Numbered from the stretch's first letter, positions 13,198 to 20,612 are shown. The stretch: DNA of 20,824 nucleotides from a virus (IMGVR_UViG_3300023210_000277:1-20824), one strand, 5' to 3'. Made by a program: numbers and translations. Notes: generated from the letters alone by a model not told the origin.

Positions 13198-14427
13198 ATG
13201 AAATCATTTGAAAGACATTTAGCAGAAGCTAAGAACACACATATGATCCATATCGAGGATATGGTTATTGATGGTGGAGTTGATGGTACACGTGCAGCAA
13301 TCAATGCTCTCCGTGATTTAAGGAATATGTTAGTGGGTCATACCAATGATACTAAAGCTGTTACGGTTAAATGGGATGGAGCACCTGCAGTATTTGCTGG
13401 CATTGATCCTACTGACGGAGAGTTCTTCGTTGCTAAGAAAGGTATCTTTAATAAAAACCCAAAGGTATATAAAAGTCATGATGACATTAACGCTGATACT
13501 TCAGGTGATCTGGCTGCTAAGCTTCGTATAGCATATACTGAATTAAAGAAAGTAGTTACTAAAGGTGTATTTCAAGGTGATATCATGTTCACTAAAGATG
13601 ACCTTAAAGGTGAGACTATTGATGGACAAAGGTATATAACCTTCCACCCCAACACTATTGTATATGCAGTACCTGTAAAGGATGCTAAAGAAGTATTAGC
13701 CGCTAAGATAGGTGTTGTGTGGCATACTAAATATACAGGCTCTTCATTTGCCGGTATGAGTGCTTCATTCAATGTTAAAGATAGTGACTTTATTAAAACA
13801 TCTAAGGTGTGGCAGAAGACTGCGGATTTGCCTGAAGATCATAGTGCAACGTTAAGTGAAAAGGATTCAAATACAATCTATCAACATTTATCTATTGCTG
13901 GTAAATTGTTTAATAAGATTAAATCGTCTACGCTTAAAGAGGTTTCAACAAATAAAGAGATTAATTTATATATTAATACTTTTAGAAACACTAAGGTAAG
14001 AGCTCAATCTGATATCACTAACACCAAGAAGCATACTGAAGAATTAGTACAGTGGATCCATAACCGCTTTGACAAAGAGATTGATAAGCTTAAATCTGAT
14101 AAGGGTAAGGCTAAGAAGAATGCTAAGAAGATTGAAGCATTGGATTGGTTCAATAAAGAAAATACTAAGAATTTAATACTTATGTTTGACATGCAAAATC
14201 ATTTAGTCATCGTTAAGAGAATGTTACTCACGCACTTAGATTCTATAAAAAGTATAAATACCTTTGTAAAGACTAAAAACGGTTTTAAAGTGACAGGCTC
14301 AGAAGGTTATGTTGCTATAGACCATTTAACAAACGGTGCGTATAAGATCGTTAACCGTATGGAATTTAGTTATAACAATTTTAGTAAAGACATAATCAAA
14401 GGATGGGAGTCTGATGCTAGAGGTTAA
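13198..14427 (+). CDS. Capsid-targeted DUF6267-like protein with ligase-type KxDG motif
   Basis: The true start is ATG 13198, four bases after the previous stop. An in-frame upstream extension lies wholly inside the nuclease-like gene. It gives M-K-S-F-E-R-H-L-A-E followed by Ala, a clear match to the T4 capsid-targeting peptide and its cleavage site. The 409-residue body contains T-V-K58-W-D60-G61-A-P-A-V, F-F-V-A-K-K-G (77-82), V-F-Q-G127-D-I-M-F, and W-H-T-K178-Y-T-G. These resemble, in order, motifs I, III/IIIa, IV and V of nucleotidyltransferase-type nucleic-acid ligases. The protein looks like the conserved phage family DUF6267, which lacks an agreed function. The C-terminal half is helical and Lys-rich. 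A ligase or nucleic-acid-capping activity is inference. Confidence 0.65.
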   Translation: MKSFERHLAEAKNTHMIHIEDMVIDGGVDGTRAAINALRDLRNMLVGHTNDTKAVTVKWDGAPAVFAGIDPTDGEFFVAKKGIFNKNPKVYKSHDDINADTSGDLAAKLRIAYTELKKVVTKGVFQGDIMFTKDDLKGETIDGQRYITFHPNTIVYAVPVKDAKEVLAAKIGVVWHTKYTGSSFAGMSASFNVKDSDFIKTSKVWQKTADLPEDHSATLSEKDSNTIYQHLSIAGKLFNKIKSSTLKEVSTNKEINLYINTFRNTKVRAQSDITNTKKHTEELVQWIHNRFDKEIDKLKSDKGKAKKNAKKIEALDWFNKENTKNLILMFDMQNHLVIVKRMLLTHLDSIKSINTFVKTKNGFKVTGSEGYVAIDHLTNGAYKIVNRMEFSYNNFSKDIIKGWESDARG

Positions 14428-14758
14428 TGAAGCTTTAAATGCTATACAACGTGCGAAGATGAAAATGGCTTTTAAGAAAAGCGCATCTAAGCGTAAGATA
14501 GGTCAGAAGAAAGCTTTAAACAAAGTTGCTAGTGGTGATAAACTTAAAGACCTGGCTCACAAAAAAGCTAAAGACATAATTATTAAAAAGATACTCAAAG
14601 GTAAGAGTAAGTCAGACCTACCAATAGCAGCCCGAGATAAGCTAGAAAAGAAAGTTAAAAAGAAGGCAGGAGTTATTGCTAAACTAGCTAAGAAGATCAT
14701 GCCTAAAGTTAAAGCTGGTAATAAGGCTAGAGTAGCAGCACATGAGGCAAATAAATGA
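14414..14758 (+). CDS. Small, highly basic conserved phage protein, 114 aa
   Basis: The 114 residues are rich in Lys, Ala and Arg, with repeated K-K-x-x patterns (AFKKSASKRKIGQKKALNKV; LEKKVKKKAGVIAKLAKKIM). They are predicted to be helical. Similar basic proteins sit beside DUF6267-like genes in marine T4-like phages. A DNA-binding, head-core or internal-head role is plausible from charge and context, but not shown. A GGGAG site five bases before the ATG and a 14-base overlap with the gene before support the start. The stop overlaps the next ATG (ATGA). Unlike its neighbours, it has no capsid-targeting-like N-terminus. Confidence 0.7.
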   Translation: MLEVNEALNAIQRAKMKMAFKKSASKRKIGQKKALNKVASGDKLKDLAHKKAKDIIIKKILKGKSKSDLPIAARDKLEKKVKKKAGVIAKLAKKIMPKVKAGNKARVAAHEANK

Positions 14759-15573
14759 TTCACGGATTTAAGGAACACTACTTAAAGGAAGAAGCTGCGA
14801 AAGAGGTTGTTATTACCTTTGGTAGATTCAATCCGCCCACAAACGGCCACGAGAAGTTACTTGATAAAGTAGCTAAAGTAGCTAAAGGGGCCTACCGCGT
14901 ATATTCATCACAGTCACAAGATGCAAAGAAGAACCCGTTAGGATTCACTGATAAAGTTAAGTTTATGCGGAAGATGTTTCCTAAGCATGCAAGATCAATC
15001 TTATTAGATAAGTCTGTTCGTGACTTCTTTCAAGCATTATCTGCGACGTATGCTGATGGATTTACCAAATGTACTATTGTCGTTGGTTCGGATAGAGTTA
15101 AAGAATTTGATAAAATCTTAAATAAGTATAATGGTACTAAAGGTAAGCATGGATTCTATGATTTTGATGGTGGCGTGAATGTAGTTTCTGCAGGAGAACG
15201 TGACCCTGACTCGGACGATGTATCTGGCATGTCAGCTTCTAAACTTAGAGCTGCGGCTAAAGATAACGATCTTATTACATTTTCTAAAGGAATGCCTAAA
15301 GGATTCAAAGGTGCTGAATCATTAATGAATTCTGTTAGAGCTGGCTTAGGTCTTAAAGAAACATACGTATACAAGCAAGAAACAAAATTAAAGAGACTTT
15401 CAGTGTTAAGAGAGAAGTACATTAAAGGGAATCTATTTGAGGTCGGTGATGAAGTAATTATCGTCGAATCTCATGAGCGGGCTATTATAAATAAATTATG
15501 TAGCAATTATGTAGAAGTTAATATTAATGGAGAGACAAAGAATGTTTGGATCTCTGATATATGCAAGGAATAA
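14755..15573 (+). CDS. Capsid-targeted nucleotidyltransferase (NMNAT/cytidylyltransferase fold) with SH3-like tail
   Basis: The N-terminus M-I-H-G-F-K-E-H-Y-L-K-E is again a targeting-like peptide ending in L-x-E. Residues 18-32 are V-V-I-T-F-G-R-F-N-P-P-T-N-G-H, the nucleotide-binding motif of NMN adenylyltransferases and relatives (T-x-G-H instead of H-x-G-H). Near residue 158 G-M-S-A-S-K-L-R matches the second motif (I-S-x-T-x-x-R). The C-terminal ~45 residues (F-E-V-G-D-E-V-I-I-V, N-Y-V-E-V-N-I-N-G-E) look like a small KOW/SH3-like beta domain. Length is 272 aa. The reaction should join NTP to a phosphorylated small molecule, such as NMN to NAD. The substrate is not determinable. Delivery with the DNA could alter host NAD or nucleotide metabolism at entry. 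Confidence 0.72.
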   Translation: MIHGFKEHYLKEEAAKEVVITFGRFNPPTNGHEKLLDKVAKVAKGAYRVYSSQSQDAKKNPLGFTDKVKFMRKMFPKHARSILLDKSVRDFFQALSATYADGFTKCTIVVGSDRVKEFDKILNKYNGTKGKHGFYDFDGGVNVVSAGERDPDSDDVSGMSASKLRAAAKDNDLITFSKGMPKGFKGAESLMNSVRAGLGLKETYVYKQETKLKRLSVLREKYIKGNLFEVGDEVIIVESHERAIINKLCSNYVEVNINGETKNVWISDICKE

Positions 15574-15577
15574 GAAT

Positions 15578-15817
15578 ATGAGTTATAAAAAAGAAGGCGT
15601 TTTAGCTAATAGTACTATGTCAGTTGAATTTGGCATTAAAGACAATGATTTAGATCATGTGTGGATTGGTGGTGCTGGAACCTTTACTCAAATTGAATGT
15701 GATGCATTTAATGGCACAAAGAAAAAGGTTGTGAAGAAAAAAGTGGTGAAGAAAAAGGTTGTGAAGAAAAAAGAAACTAACAAATGGATTAATAAACTCA
15801 AAGCTAAACTGAGTTAA
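15578..15817 (+). CDS. Small protein with Lys/Val repeat tail, 79 aa
   Basis: I chose ATG 15578 because AAGGAATAAG lies just before it. An upstream in-frame extension lies inside the nucleotidyltransferase gene. Residues 1-46 begin MSYKKEGVLANSTMSVEFG and contain HVWIGGAGTFTQIE. Three tandem KKKVV units and a fourth KKK then form a strongly basic tail resembling histone-H1-like or nucleic-acid-binding tails. No family is recognised. The Lys-rich tail might bind DNA or RNA, by charge alone. Confidence 0.6.
   Translation: MSYKKEGVLANSTMSVEFGIKDNDLDHVWIGGAGTFTQIECDAFNGTKKKVVKKKVVKKKVVKKKETNKWINKLKAKLS
15719..15772 (+). repeat. Tandem 15-base repeat in coding sequence (KKKVV units)
   Basis: Three 15-base units and a partial fourth (AAGAAAAAGGTTGTG and an AAGAAAAAAGTGGTG variant) encode KKKVV repeats. 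Alternating GTT-GTG and GTG-GTG codons show that the units are slightly diverged. Expansion or contraction by slippage is likely among relatives. Confidence 0.85.
15795..15815 (+). other. Inverted repeat at gene end
   Basis: AACTCA, a nine-base loop, then TGAGTT form a 6-bp stem across the last codons and stop of the Lys-repeat gene. There is no T-run after it, so it is at best a weak pause or processing site. Confidence 0.3.
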
Positions 15818-15832
15818 ACCTGATGAGATTAT

Positions 15833-16192
15833 ATGATGAAATTAACAAAGGAGAACTTTGAGCTATATGCATCAAAGCACTATCAACAATCTAAGTGGGC
15901 AACAACTGAAGACTTTAAAGCTGATTTATCACGATTTAAATATATTAATAGACTCATAAAGAGATATTATAGGGATGATGATTTAAAAGAACGATTGATT
16001 TTAAATCATATTATTATATTAGGTAATGCTTTTGGTCCTAATGCAACAGCAGAAATGCTAATGTTAAATACCAATTATCCTTTGAAGAGTGTGAGTAAAA
16101 CCTTTTTGGTCTATTTAAACTATCTTCTTATAGATAGTCATGTTGATGTCCCATTAGACTCAACAATTGTAAACGTATTAAGAGAATTATAA
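15833..16192 (+). CDS. Conserved phage hypothetical protein, 119 aa
   Basis: The 119 residues are mainly helical (TKENFELYASKHYQQSKWAT; DLKERLILNHIIILGNAFGP). They end with a segment, V-Y-L-N-Y-L..I-D-S-H-V-D-V-P-L-D, that I associate with a short marine T4-like phage family of unknown function. A second ATG follows immediately (15836). The ribosome site is weak, so the exact start is uncertain by one codon. It abuts the next gene (stop immediately followed by ATG), and the pair are likely partners. Confidence 0.7.
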   Translation: MMKLTKENFELYASKHYQQSKWATTEDFKADLSRFKYINRLIKRYYRDDDLKERLILNHIIILGNAFGPNATAEMLMLNTNYPLKSVSKTFLVYLNYLLIDSHVDVPLDSTIVNVLREL

Positions 16193-16720
16193 ATGGGAAT
16201 TTCAAGAGCAGCTGACTTATATTATACATATCGTTTCTTAAAGATTTTAGTAACGGATTGGAAAGATATGGATGCGTATAACGAAGGCATCATCGATGAT
16301 AAAGGTAAGAACCTTATTAAGACTAAAGATCTATTGTCGATAGCGCAGAAAGAGGCGTTCACTACTTTCCATCGATTAGTATTCAATATTAAGCGTATTC
16401 TTGAGAAGGTTCCTTTTGGTTCATCTCGAATTAAATCATATGCCGCAGCCTTATATCTATTAAGAGAAGAGACTGGTATGAGTGAAGAACAACTAAACAG
16501 AGCTTTAGATGAGTTGGGTGTTGATATAGCACCTGATTTAAATGAAGACAATCACAATCTCCTTCCTGGAGATTATATCTTAAATGAAACTTTAACCGAT
16601 CGCGTGGTTAAAGGCTCAGTGATATCATTAAGTAACACTATCCCAGCGGGTTCTTTTTCTGGAATTGATATATATAAGTCTACCACCGGTATTTTATTTA
16701 CTGCATATAATGTAAAATAG
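16193..16720 (+). CDS. Conserved phage hypothetical protein, 175 aa (possible virion-associated)
   Basis: The 175-residue protein starts M-G-I-S-R-A-A-D-L-Y-Y-T-Y-R-F-L-K-I-L-V-T. It contains A-F-T-T-F-H-R-L-V-F-N-I-K-R-I-L-E-K-V-P-F-G and E-E-T-G-M-S-E-E-Q-L. I recognise this as a recurring pattern in marine T4-like phages with no agreed function. The first ~120 residues are helical and the last ~50 are strand-rich (GDYILNETL, VVKGSVISLS). It begins directly after the previous stop, with AAGAGA as a weak ribosome site. It ends just before the early promoter of nrdA. Confidence 0.7.
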   Translation: MGISRAADLYYTYRFLKILVTDWKDMDAYNEGIIDDKGKNLIKTKDLLSIAQKEAFTTFHRLVFNIKRILEKVPFGSSRIKSYAAALYLLREETGMSEEQLNRALDELGVDIAPDLNEDNHNLLPGDYILNETLTDRVVKGSVISLSNTIPAGSFSGIDIYKSTTGILFTAYNVK

Positions 16721-16721
16721 G

Positions 16722-16751
16722 GTTTACTTTTGCGGTAAACTGTGTTATAAT
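16722..16751 (+). promoter_or_regulatory. T4-early-like promoter before nrdA, with inverted repeat
   Basis: The -35 box GTTTAC (16722-16727) exactly matches the T4 early consensus. It lies 18 bases before TATAAT (16746-16751), with TGTG just upstream of the -10. The -35 hexamer is mirrored by GTAAAC (16735-16740), making an inverted repeat that could be an operator. Expected transcription start is near 16758, and GGAGAAA precedes the nrdA ATG. Confidence 0.82.
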
Positions 16752-16792
16752 ATAACTATATTAAGTTATTTTTGAATTGAATTGGAGAAAGA

Positions 16793-19078
16793 ATGTCAGA
16801 CATACATGTCAAGAAGAGAGATGGTTCTCTAGAACCTTTAGACTATGATAAAATCCACGAAGTACTAGAAGTATGTGCTGATGGATTAAATGTATCGGTA
16901 TCAGATACTGCGTTAAATGCACATATCAAATTAGTTAACAAAATATCAACAGTTAACATCCATCAAACATTAGTTAAATCAGCCGCAGAAAAAATCAGTA
17001 CACAAGAACCTGACTACGACGTGTATGCGGGCAGACTTCTTATTACACATATGAGAAAAGAAGTATATGGATCAAATGATCCTATTGACTTTTTATCGTA
17101 TATTGAAAATAATGTAAAGAACAAATTATACTCGCCTGAGATTTTAGACTTCTATTCAGACGAGGAGATCGAAGAACTTGGGTCATTCCTTGATAGAGAG
17201 AACGACTTCAATAGAGGTTATGCTTCGATTGTTCAGATGGAAAGCAAGTACCTTATTAAAGATGTTAAGAGTGGCAAATCATTAGAGATGCCACAAGAAA
17301 CATTCATGATTATTCCAATGGTTATCTTTGCTCATGAGAAGAATAGAAAGAAACTTATTATAAATTTTTATACAGCATTGAAAGACGATGAGATCTCATT
17401 ACCTACACCGATTATATCAGGCGTAAGAACTCAGCTTAAGATGTTTAGTAGTTGTTGTAAGATTAAGATGGGTGATTCATCAGAGTCTATCTTATCTTCT
17501 GAGTATGCATTATCGCTTATGACATCTAAGAGAGCCGGTATTGGTATTGACATGGGACCGGTTAGAGGTATTATGGCTCCGGTCAAGAACAACACCGTTA
17601 AGCATACAGGAGCACTTCCTTTATTAAAAACTGTTGAGGCTGCTTCAAAACAATTCACTCAAAATTCATTGCGTACTGGCGCTACAGTAGTAAACTATCC
17701 AATCTTCAATTGGGAGATAATGGATATTCTAGAATATAAAAACAATCAAGGTTCTAATACTACTAGGGCTAGGTTCATTGATTATACAATCGGCATTCCA
17801 TCAATTTTTATTGAGAGGTTAATGAAGAAGCAAGACTTTACATTGTTCTCATCAGAAGAAGTACCTGAGTTATTTGAGCATTATGGCGATACTGAAAAGT
17901 TCAATGAAGCATACGAGATGTATGAGAATAAGCGTGGTATTAGAAAGAACAAAATCCCGGCATCTGAAATCTTTAATAAGTTAATTAAAGAACGTGTTGG
18001 TACTGGTAGAATCTATTTACATTTCTTAGATAACATTAATAAGCAAGGCTTGTTCTCAGAGCCAGTAACACAAACAAACTTGTGCTCAGAAATCTTCTTG
18101 CCAACTAAAGCAGTTAAGTTCGATGGGTTGAAACACACTAAGTTTGATAATATCAGAGACTATGATTTAGATGATGGTATGATCTCATTATGTATTCTCG
18201 GCTGTGTTAACTTTGGCAAGCTATCTTCTATTACACGTATAGATAACTTAACTAAACTGATGGTTAGATTCTTAGATAACCTTATTGATATTCAAGAGTA
18301 TCCGTTAGATGCTGCTGAGTGGCCAACGAAAGGATACAGATTCTTAGGTATTGGTATATCAGACTTTGCTCATTTCTTAGCTAAGTCAGAGGCAAGATTA
18401 GGAACAGTTAAAGCGAAAGAGTTAACACATAAGTGGGCTGAACGTTTCCAATACGGATTAATTAAAGCCTCTATGGAATTAGCTAAAGAACGTGGAGCAT
18501 GTGAATACTTTGATAGATCAGAGTATTCTAAAGGTAAGTTGCCTATTGATACCTATAATAAGAATGTAGATCAAATTGTTGATAATAAGTTATTATGTGA
18601 TTGGGAAAGTTTAAGAGAAGATATTGCTAAACATGGTATGCGCAATATGTCTCTTTCTGCTATTCCTCCAACGGCGAGTTCATCATTGGTTAGTAATAGT
18701 ACACAAGGTATTGATCCTATTCAAAGTGTGACAGATACATTTGAATCTGCAGCTTATACCGTTAAGAGTTTAGTTCCAGATCATGACAAAGAAAAGTACT
18801 ATATGAAAGCTTGGGATATGCCAAACAATGATAGTTCTGAATACATTAAGCTTATGGCTATCCTCCAGAAGTTTATTGACCAAGGTATGAGTGTTAATCA
18901 ATGGTATGACCTAACCAAAATCGAAGGAAAGATTCTTGATTCAAATAGAGTTAAAAGAGATATTATTACTGCATACAAATATGGACTAAAGAGTTTATAT
19001 TATATCAGAAGTAAAGATAAAGAAAATACTAGTGAAGTGATCCTTGAGGGTTGTGAATCTGGTGCGTGTTCAATTTAA
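16793..19078 (+). CDS. nrdA: Class Ia ribonucleotide reductase alpha subunit
   Basis: The product reduces ribonucleoside diphosphates to deoxy forms, using the radical supplied by NrdB. The 761 residues equal the E. coli NrdA length. An ATP-cone allosteric domain begins V-K-K-R-D-G-S-L-E. Active-site Cys221 (F-S-S-C, E. coli Cys225) and N429-L-C431-S-E433 (E. coli 437/439/441) are present. The adjacent Tyr pair S-L-Y-Y-I near the C-terminus relays the radical. The C-terminal C754-E-S-G-A-C759 is the redox shuttle for thioredoxin or glutaredoxin. No intein or intron is seen. A strong early promoter and GGAGAAA drive it. NrdB follows after a short gap. Confidence 0.97.
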   Translation: MSDIHVKKRDGSLEPLDYDKIHEVLEVCADGLNVSVSDTALNAHIKLVNKISTVNIHQTLVKSAAEKISTQEPDYDVYAGRLLITHMRKEVYGSNDPIDFLSYIENNVKNKLYSPEILDFYSDEEIEELGSFLDRENDFNRGYASIVQMESKYLIKDVKSGKSLEMPQETFMIIPMVIFAHEKNRKKLIINFYTALKDDEISLPTPIISGVRTQLKMFSSCCKIKMGDSSESILSSEYALSLMTSKRAGIGIDMGPVRGIMAPVKNNTVKHTGALPLLKTVEAASKQFTQNSLRTGATVVNYPIFNWEIMDILEYKNNQGSNTTRARFIDYTIGIPSIFIERLMKKQDFTLFSSEEVPELFEHYGDTEKFNEAYEMYENKRGIRKNKIPASEIFNKLIKERVGTGRIYLHFLDNINKQGLFSEPVTQTNLCSEIFLPTKAVKFDGLKHTKFDNIRDYDLDDGMISLCILGCVNFGKLSSITRIDNLTKLMVRFLDNLIDIQEYPLDAAEWPTKGYRFLGIGISDFAHFLAKSEARLGTVKAKELTHKWAERFQYGLIKASMELAKERGACEYFDRSEYSKGKLPIDTYNKNVDQIVDNKLLCDWESLREDIAKHGMRNMSLSAIPPTASSSLVSNSTQGIDPIQSVTDTFESAAYTVKSLVPDHDKEKYYMKAWDMPNNDSSEYIKLMAILQKFIDQGMSVNQWYDLTKIEGKILDSNRVKRDIITAYKYGLKSLYYIRSKDKENTSEVILEGCESGACSI

Positions 19079-19094
19079 AGAAGGAGTATATATC

Positions 19095-20258
19095 ATGAGT
19101 TGTAAAATATTTTCACTAGGTGAAACAGTACATAGTAAAGGCACAAGGTTATTTTTAGGTGAGAATTCATGTCATAGAAACATTCAGACATATCATGATC
19201 CGAAGTATCCTTGGATTCTGGACTTTGCAGAAGAGATGAGAAGTATTGGTAATTGGAGTAAGAATGAGATTGACTTATCAAAGGAGAAGAAAGACTTTGA
19301 ATCACTAGATGAAGCCGGTAAGCATATCTATGAAGCAGGTTTAAAGTTTGCTATTACATTAGATAGTTGTGCTGGTCGTGCCCCTCTTCAGTTGTTTAAT
19401 AATGGTGGTATATCTAATAACCCTGAATGGGAATTATATATTACAAATCACCAGAACAATGAGTTACTGCATTCAGAGTCTTATACTGAAATGGTTCGTG
19501 CAATCTATAATGATGTAGACCTATTCGTTGATTCTATCACATCGGATCCAGAAGTACAGAAAAGAGCTACTTCTATTTTAGGCGCATTCGATTGGGCAAC
19601 AGGTGTATTTGATAGAATGGATGCTAACTCAACCGCGGTTAATCATGGTATGACAAAGCCTTTCCCTGAAGTTGATGAAAAGTTAATTAAGACTGCAATT
19701 TACAAAGCAGCACTAGTTCTTAATATGTTCGAAGGTATTAGATTCTTCTGTACATTCGTTACTAACTGGAGTTTCTCTGAGCAACCAACTAAACTTATGG
19801 CTGGCTCAAGTAATATCTTTAAGCTAATTGCAAGAGATGAGATGATCCATTTAGATATTGTTCAACGTGTACTTAAAATGCTACGAACAGATGAGAGTGA
19901 AGGATTCGTTGAGATTGCACAAGAGCTTGAAGATGAAACATATGAAATGTTCAAGACCGCATATAAAGAAGAGATGGATTGGGTTGAATATCTATTCTCT
20001 AAAGGCACTCCCCTGATTGGTATGAATGAACATATCTTGAAAGAGTACATGGATTATATCTTTGTGGTACGGATGACCAACATTGGTTTAGATCCATCTA
20101 AGCTAGGTCTTGCTATTGGACATAATCCATTACCGTGGGTAGATAATTACCTTGATTCAACTAATGTTAAGAGTGCACCGCAAGAGATTGAGAGTGTTAA
20201 CTACATCGCTGCTATTGATTCAAGTAAAGATGAAGACTTTGATATGGAGGATTTATAA
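19095..20258 (+). CDS. nrdB: Class Ia ribonucleotide reductase beta subunit
   Basis: The 387-residue diiron-tyrosyl radical subunit has candidate iron ligands Asp90, Glu123, His126 (E-L-L-H), a Glu in F-E-G-I-R-F-F, and the I-A-R-D-E-M-I-H pair. Tyr130 in H-S-E-S-Y aligns with E. coli radical Tyr122, so a normal Tyr radical is expected. I chose ATG 19095 over an upstream in-frame ATG at 19044 because AAGGAG (19081-19086) fits it and the upstream extension lies inside nrdA. The acidic tail (KDEDFDMEDL) is the usual type that docks on NrdA. A TusE/DsrC-like gene begins one base after the stop. Confidence 0.96.
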   Translation: MSCKIFSLGETVHSKGTRLFLGENSCHRNIQTYHDPKYPWILDFAEEMRSIGNWSKNEIDLSKEKKDFESLDEAGKHIYEAGLKFAITLDSCAGRAPLQLFNNGGISNNPEWELYITNHQNNELLHSESYTEMVRAIYNDVDLFVDSITSDPEVQKRATSILGAFDWATGVFDRMDANSTAVNHGMTKPFPEVDEKLIKTAIYKAALVLNMFEGIRFFCTFVTNWSFSEQPTKLMAGSSNIFKLIARDEMIHLDIVQRVLKMLRTDESEGFVEIAQELEDETYEMFKTAYKEEMDWVEYLFSKGTPLIGMNEHILKEYMDYIFVVRMTNIGLDPSKLGLAIGHNPLPWVDNYLDSTNVKSAPQEIESVNYIAAIDSSKDEDFDMEDL

Positions 20259-20259
20259 T

Positions 20260-20547
20260 ATGTTAGATAGAACAGGAAATGGGTACCTTGAGGATCCAAC
20301 AATTTGGTCGGAAGAAATAATGTTTGAAATGGCCAAGGAAGATGACATTGTATTAACAGAGTCTATGGTAAAGCAAATTATGCAAGCAAGAGAATACTTT
20401 GAAGAGAATCAAGCCGTGCCACCAATTAGAACATTCTCTAAGTATGTTGGTATTGATAAGAAGGTGCTATTCAAAGAATGGTTGACAGGTCCAATGAAAC
20501 CTATTAGTAAGTATGGCGGAATGCCACAACCACGAGGTTGCGTGTAA
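20260..20547 (+). CDS. tusE: TusE/DsrC-like sulfur-relay protein
   Basis: The 95 residues follow the TusE/DsrC family: G-N-G-Y-L-E-D-P-T-I-W-S-E, P-P-I-R-T-F-S-K-Y, and the C-terminal arm G-G-M-P-Q-P-R-G-C94-V with penultimate Cys. That Cys carries persulfide in the sulfur relay. The second Cys of true DsrC, expected 11 residues upstream, is Ser83, so the protein is more TusE-like (tRNA 2-thiouridine relay) than sulfite-reductase DsrC. I chose ATG 20260, one base after nrdB, with GGAGG upstream. An in-frame upstream extension overlaps nrdB. Such genes are known in marine phages as host-derived metabolic genes. The location directly after nrdAB may also matter for redox or thiol chemistry. Confidence 0.88.
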   Translation: MLDRTGNGYLEDPTIWSEEIMFEMAKEDDIVLTESMVKQIMQAREYFEENQAVPPIRTFSKYVGIDKKVLFKEWLTGPMKPISKYGGMPQPRGCV

Positions 20548-20553
20548 ATAACG

Positions 20554-20583
20554 GTGTACATTTGCTGAGAAATATGTTATAAT
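20554..20583 (+). promoter_or_regulatory. T4-early-like promoter before the terminal membrane-protein gene
   Basis: GTGTAC (20554-20559) lies 18 bases before TATAAT (20578-20583). Its surroundings match the uvsX promoter closely (CGGTGTAC before the spacer and TTATAATAGAT at the -10). Confidence 0.8.
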
Positions 20584-20598
20584 AGATATATTAAAATG

Positions 20599-20606
20599 TA
20601 TAAATA
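20599..20606 (+). promoter_or_regulatory. Possible T4-type late promoter in the leader of the terminal gene
   Basis: A TATAAATA octamer lies 81 bases before the ATG at 20688, just downstream of the early promoter. If used, it would give early and late control. In AT-rich DNA a single octamer can occur by chance, so support is modest. Confidence 0.35.
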
Positions 20607-20612
20607 AATTTG

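Noticed and set aside
14253-14260. TATAAATA inside the DUF6267-like gene
   Set aside because: The position could serve the downstream basic-protein gene, but the distance (over 150 bases) and the chance rate in AT-rich DNA leave too little support to call it a promoter.
15486-15493. TATAAATA near the end of the nucleotidyltransferase gene
   Set aside because: It lies within the coding sequence of the SH3-like tail and without the close ATG spacing seen at 10044 and 11353.
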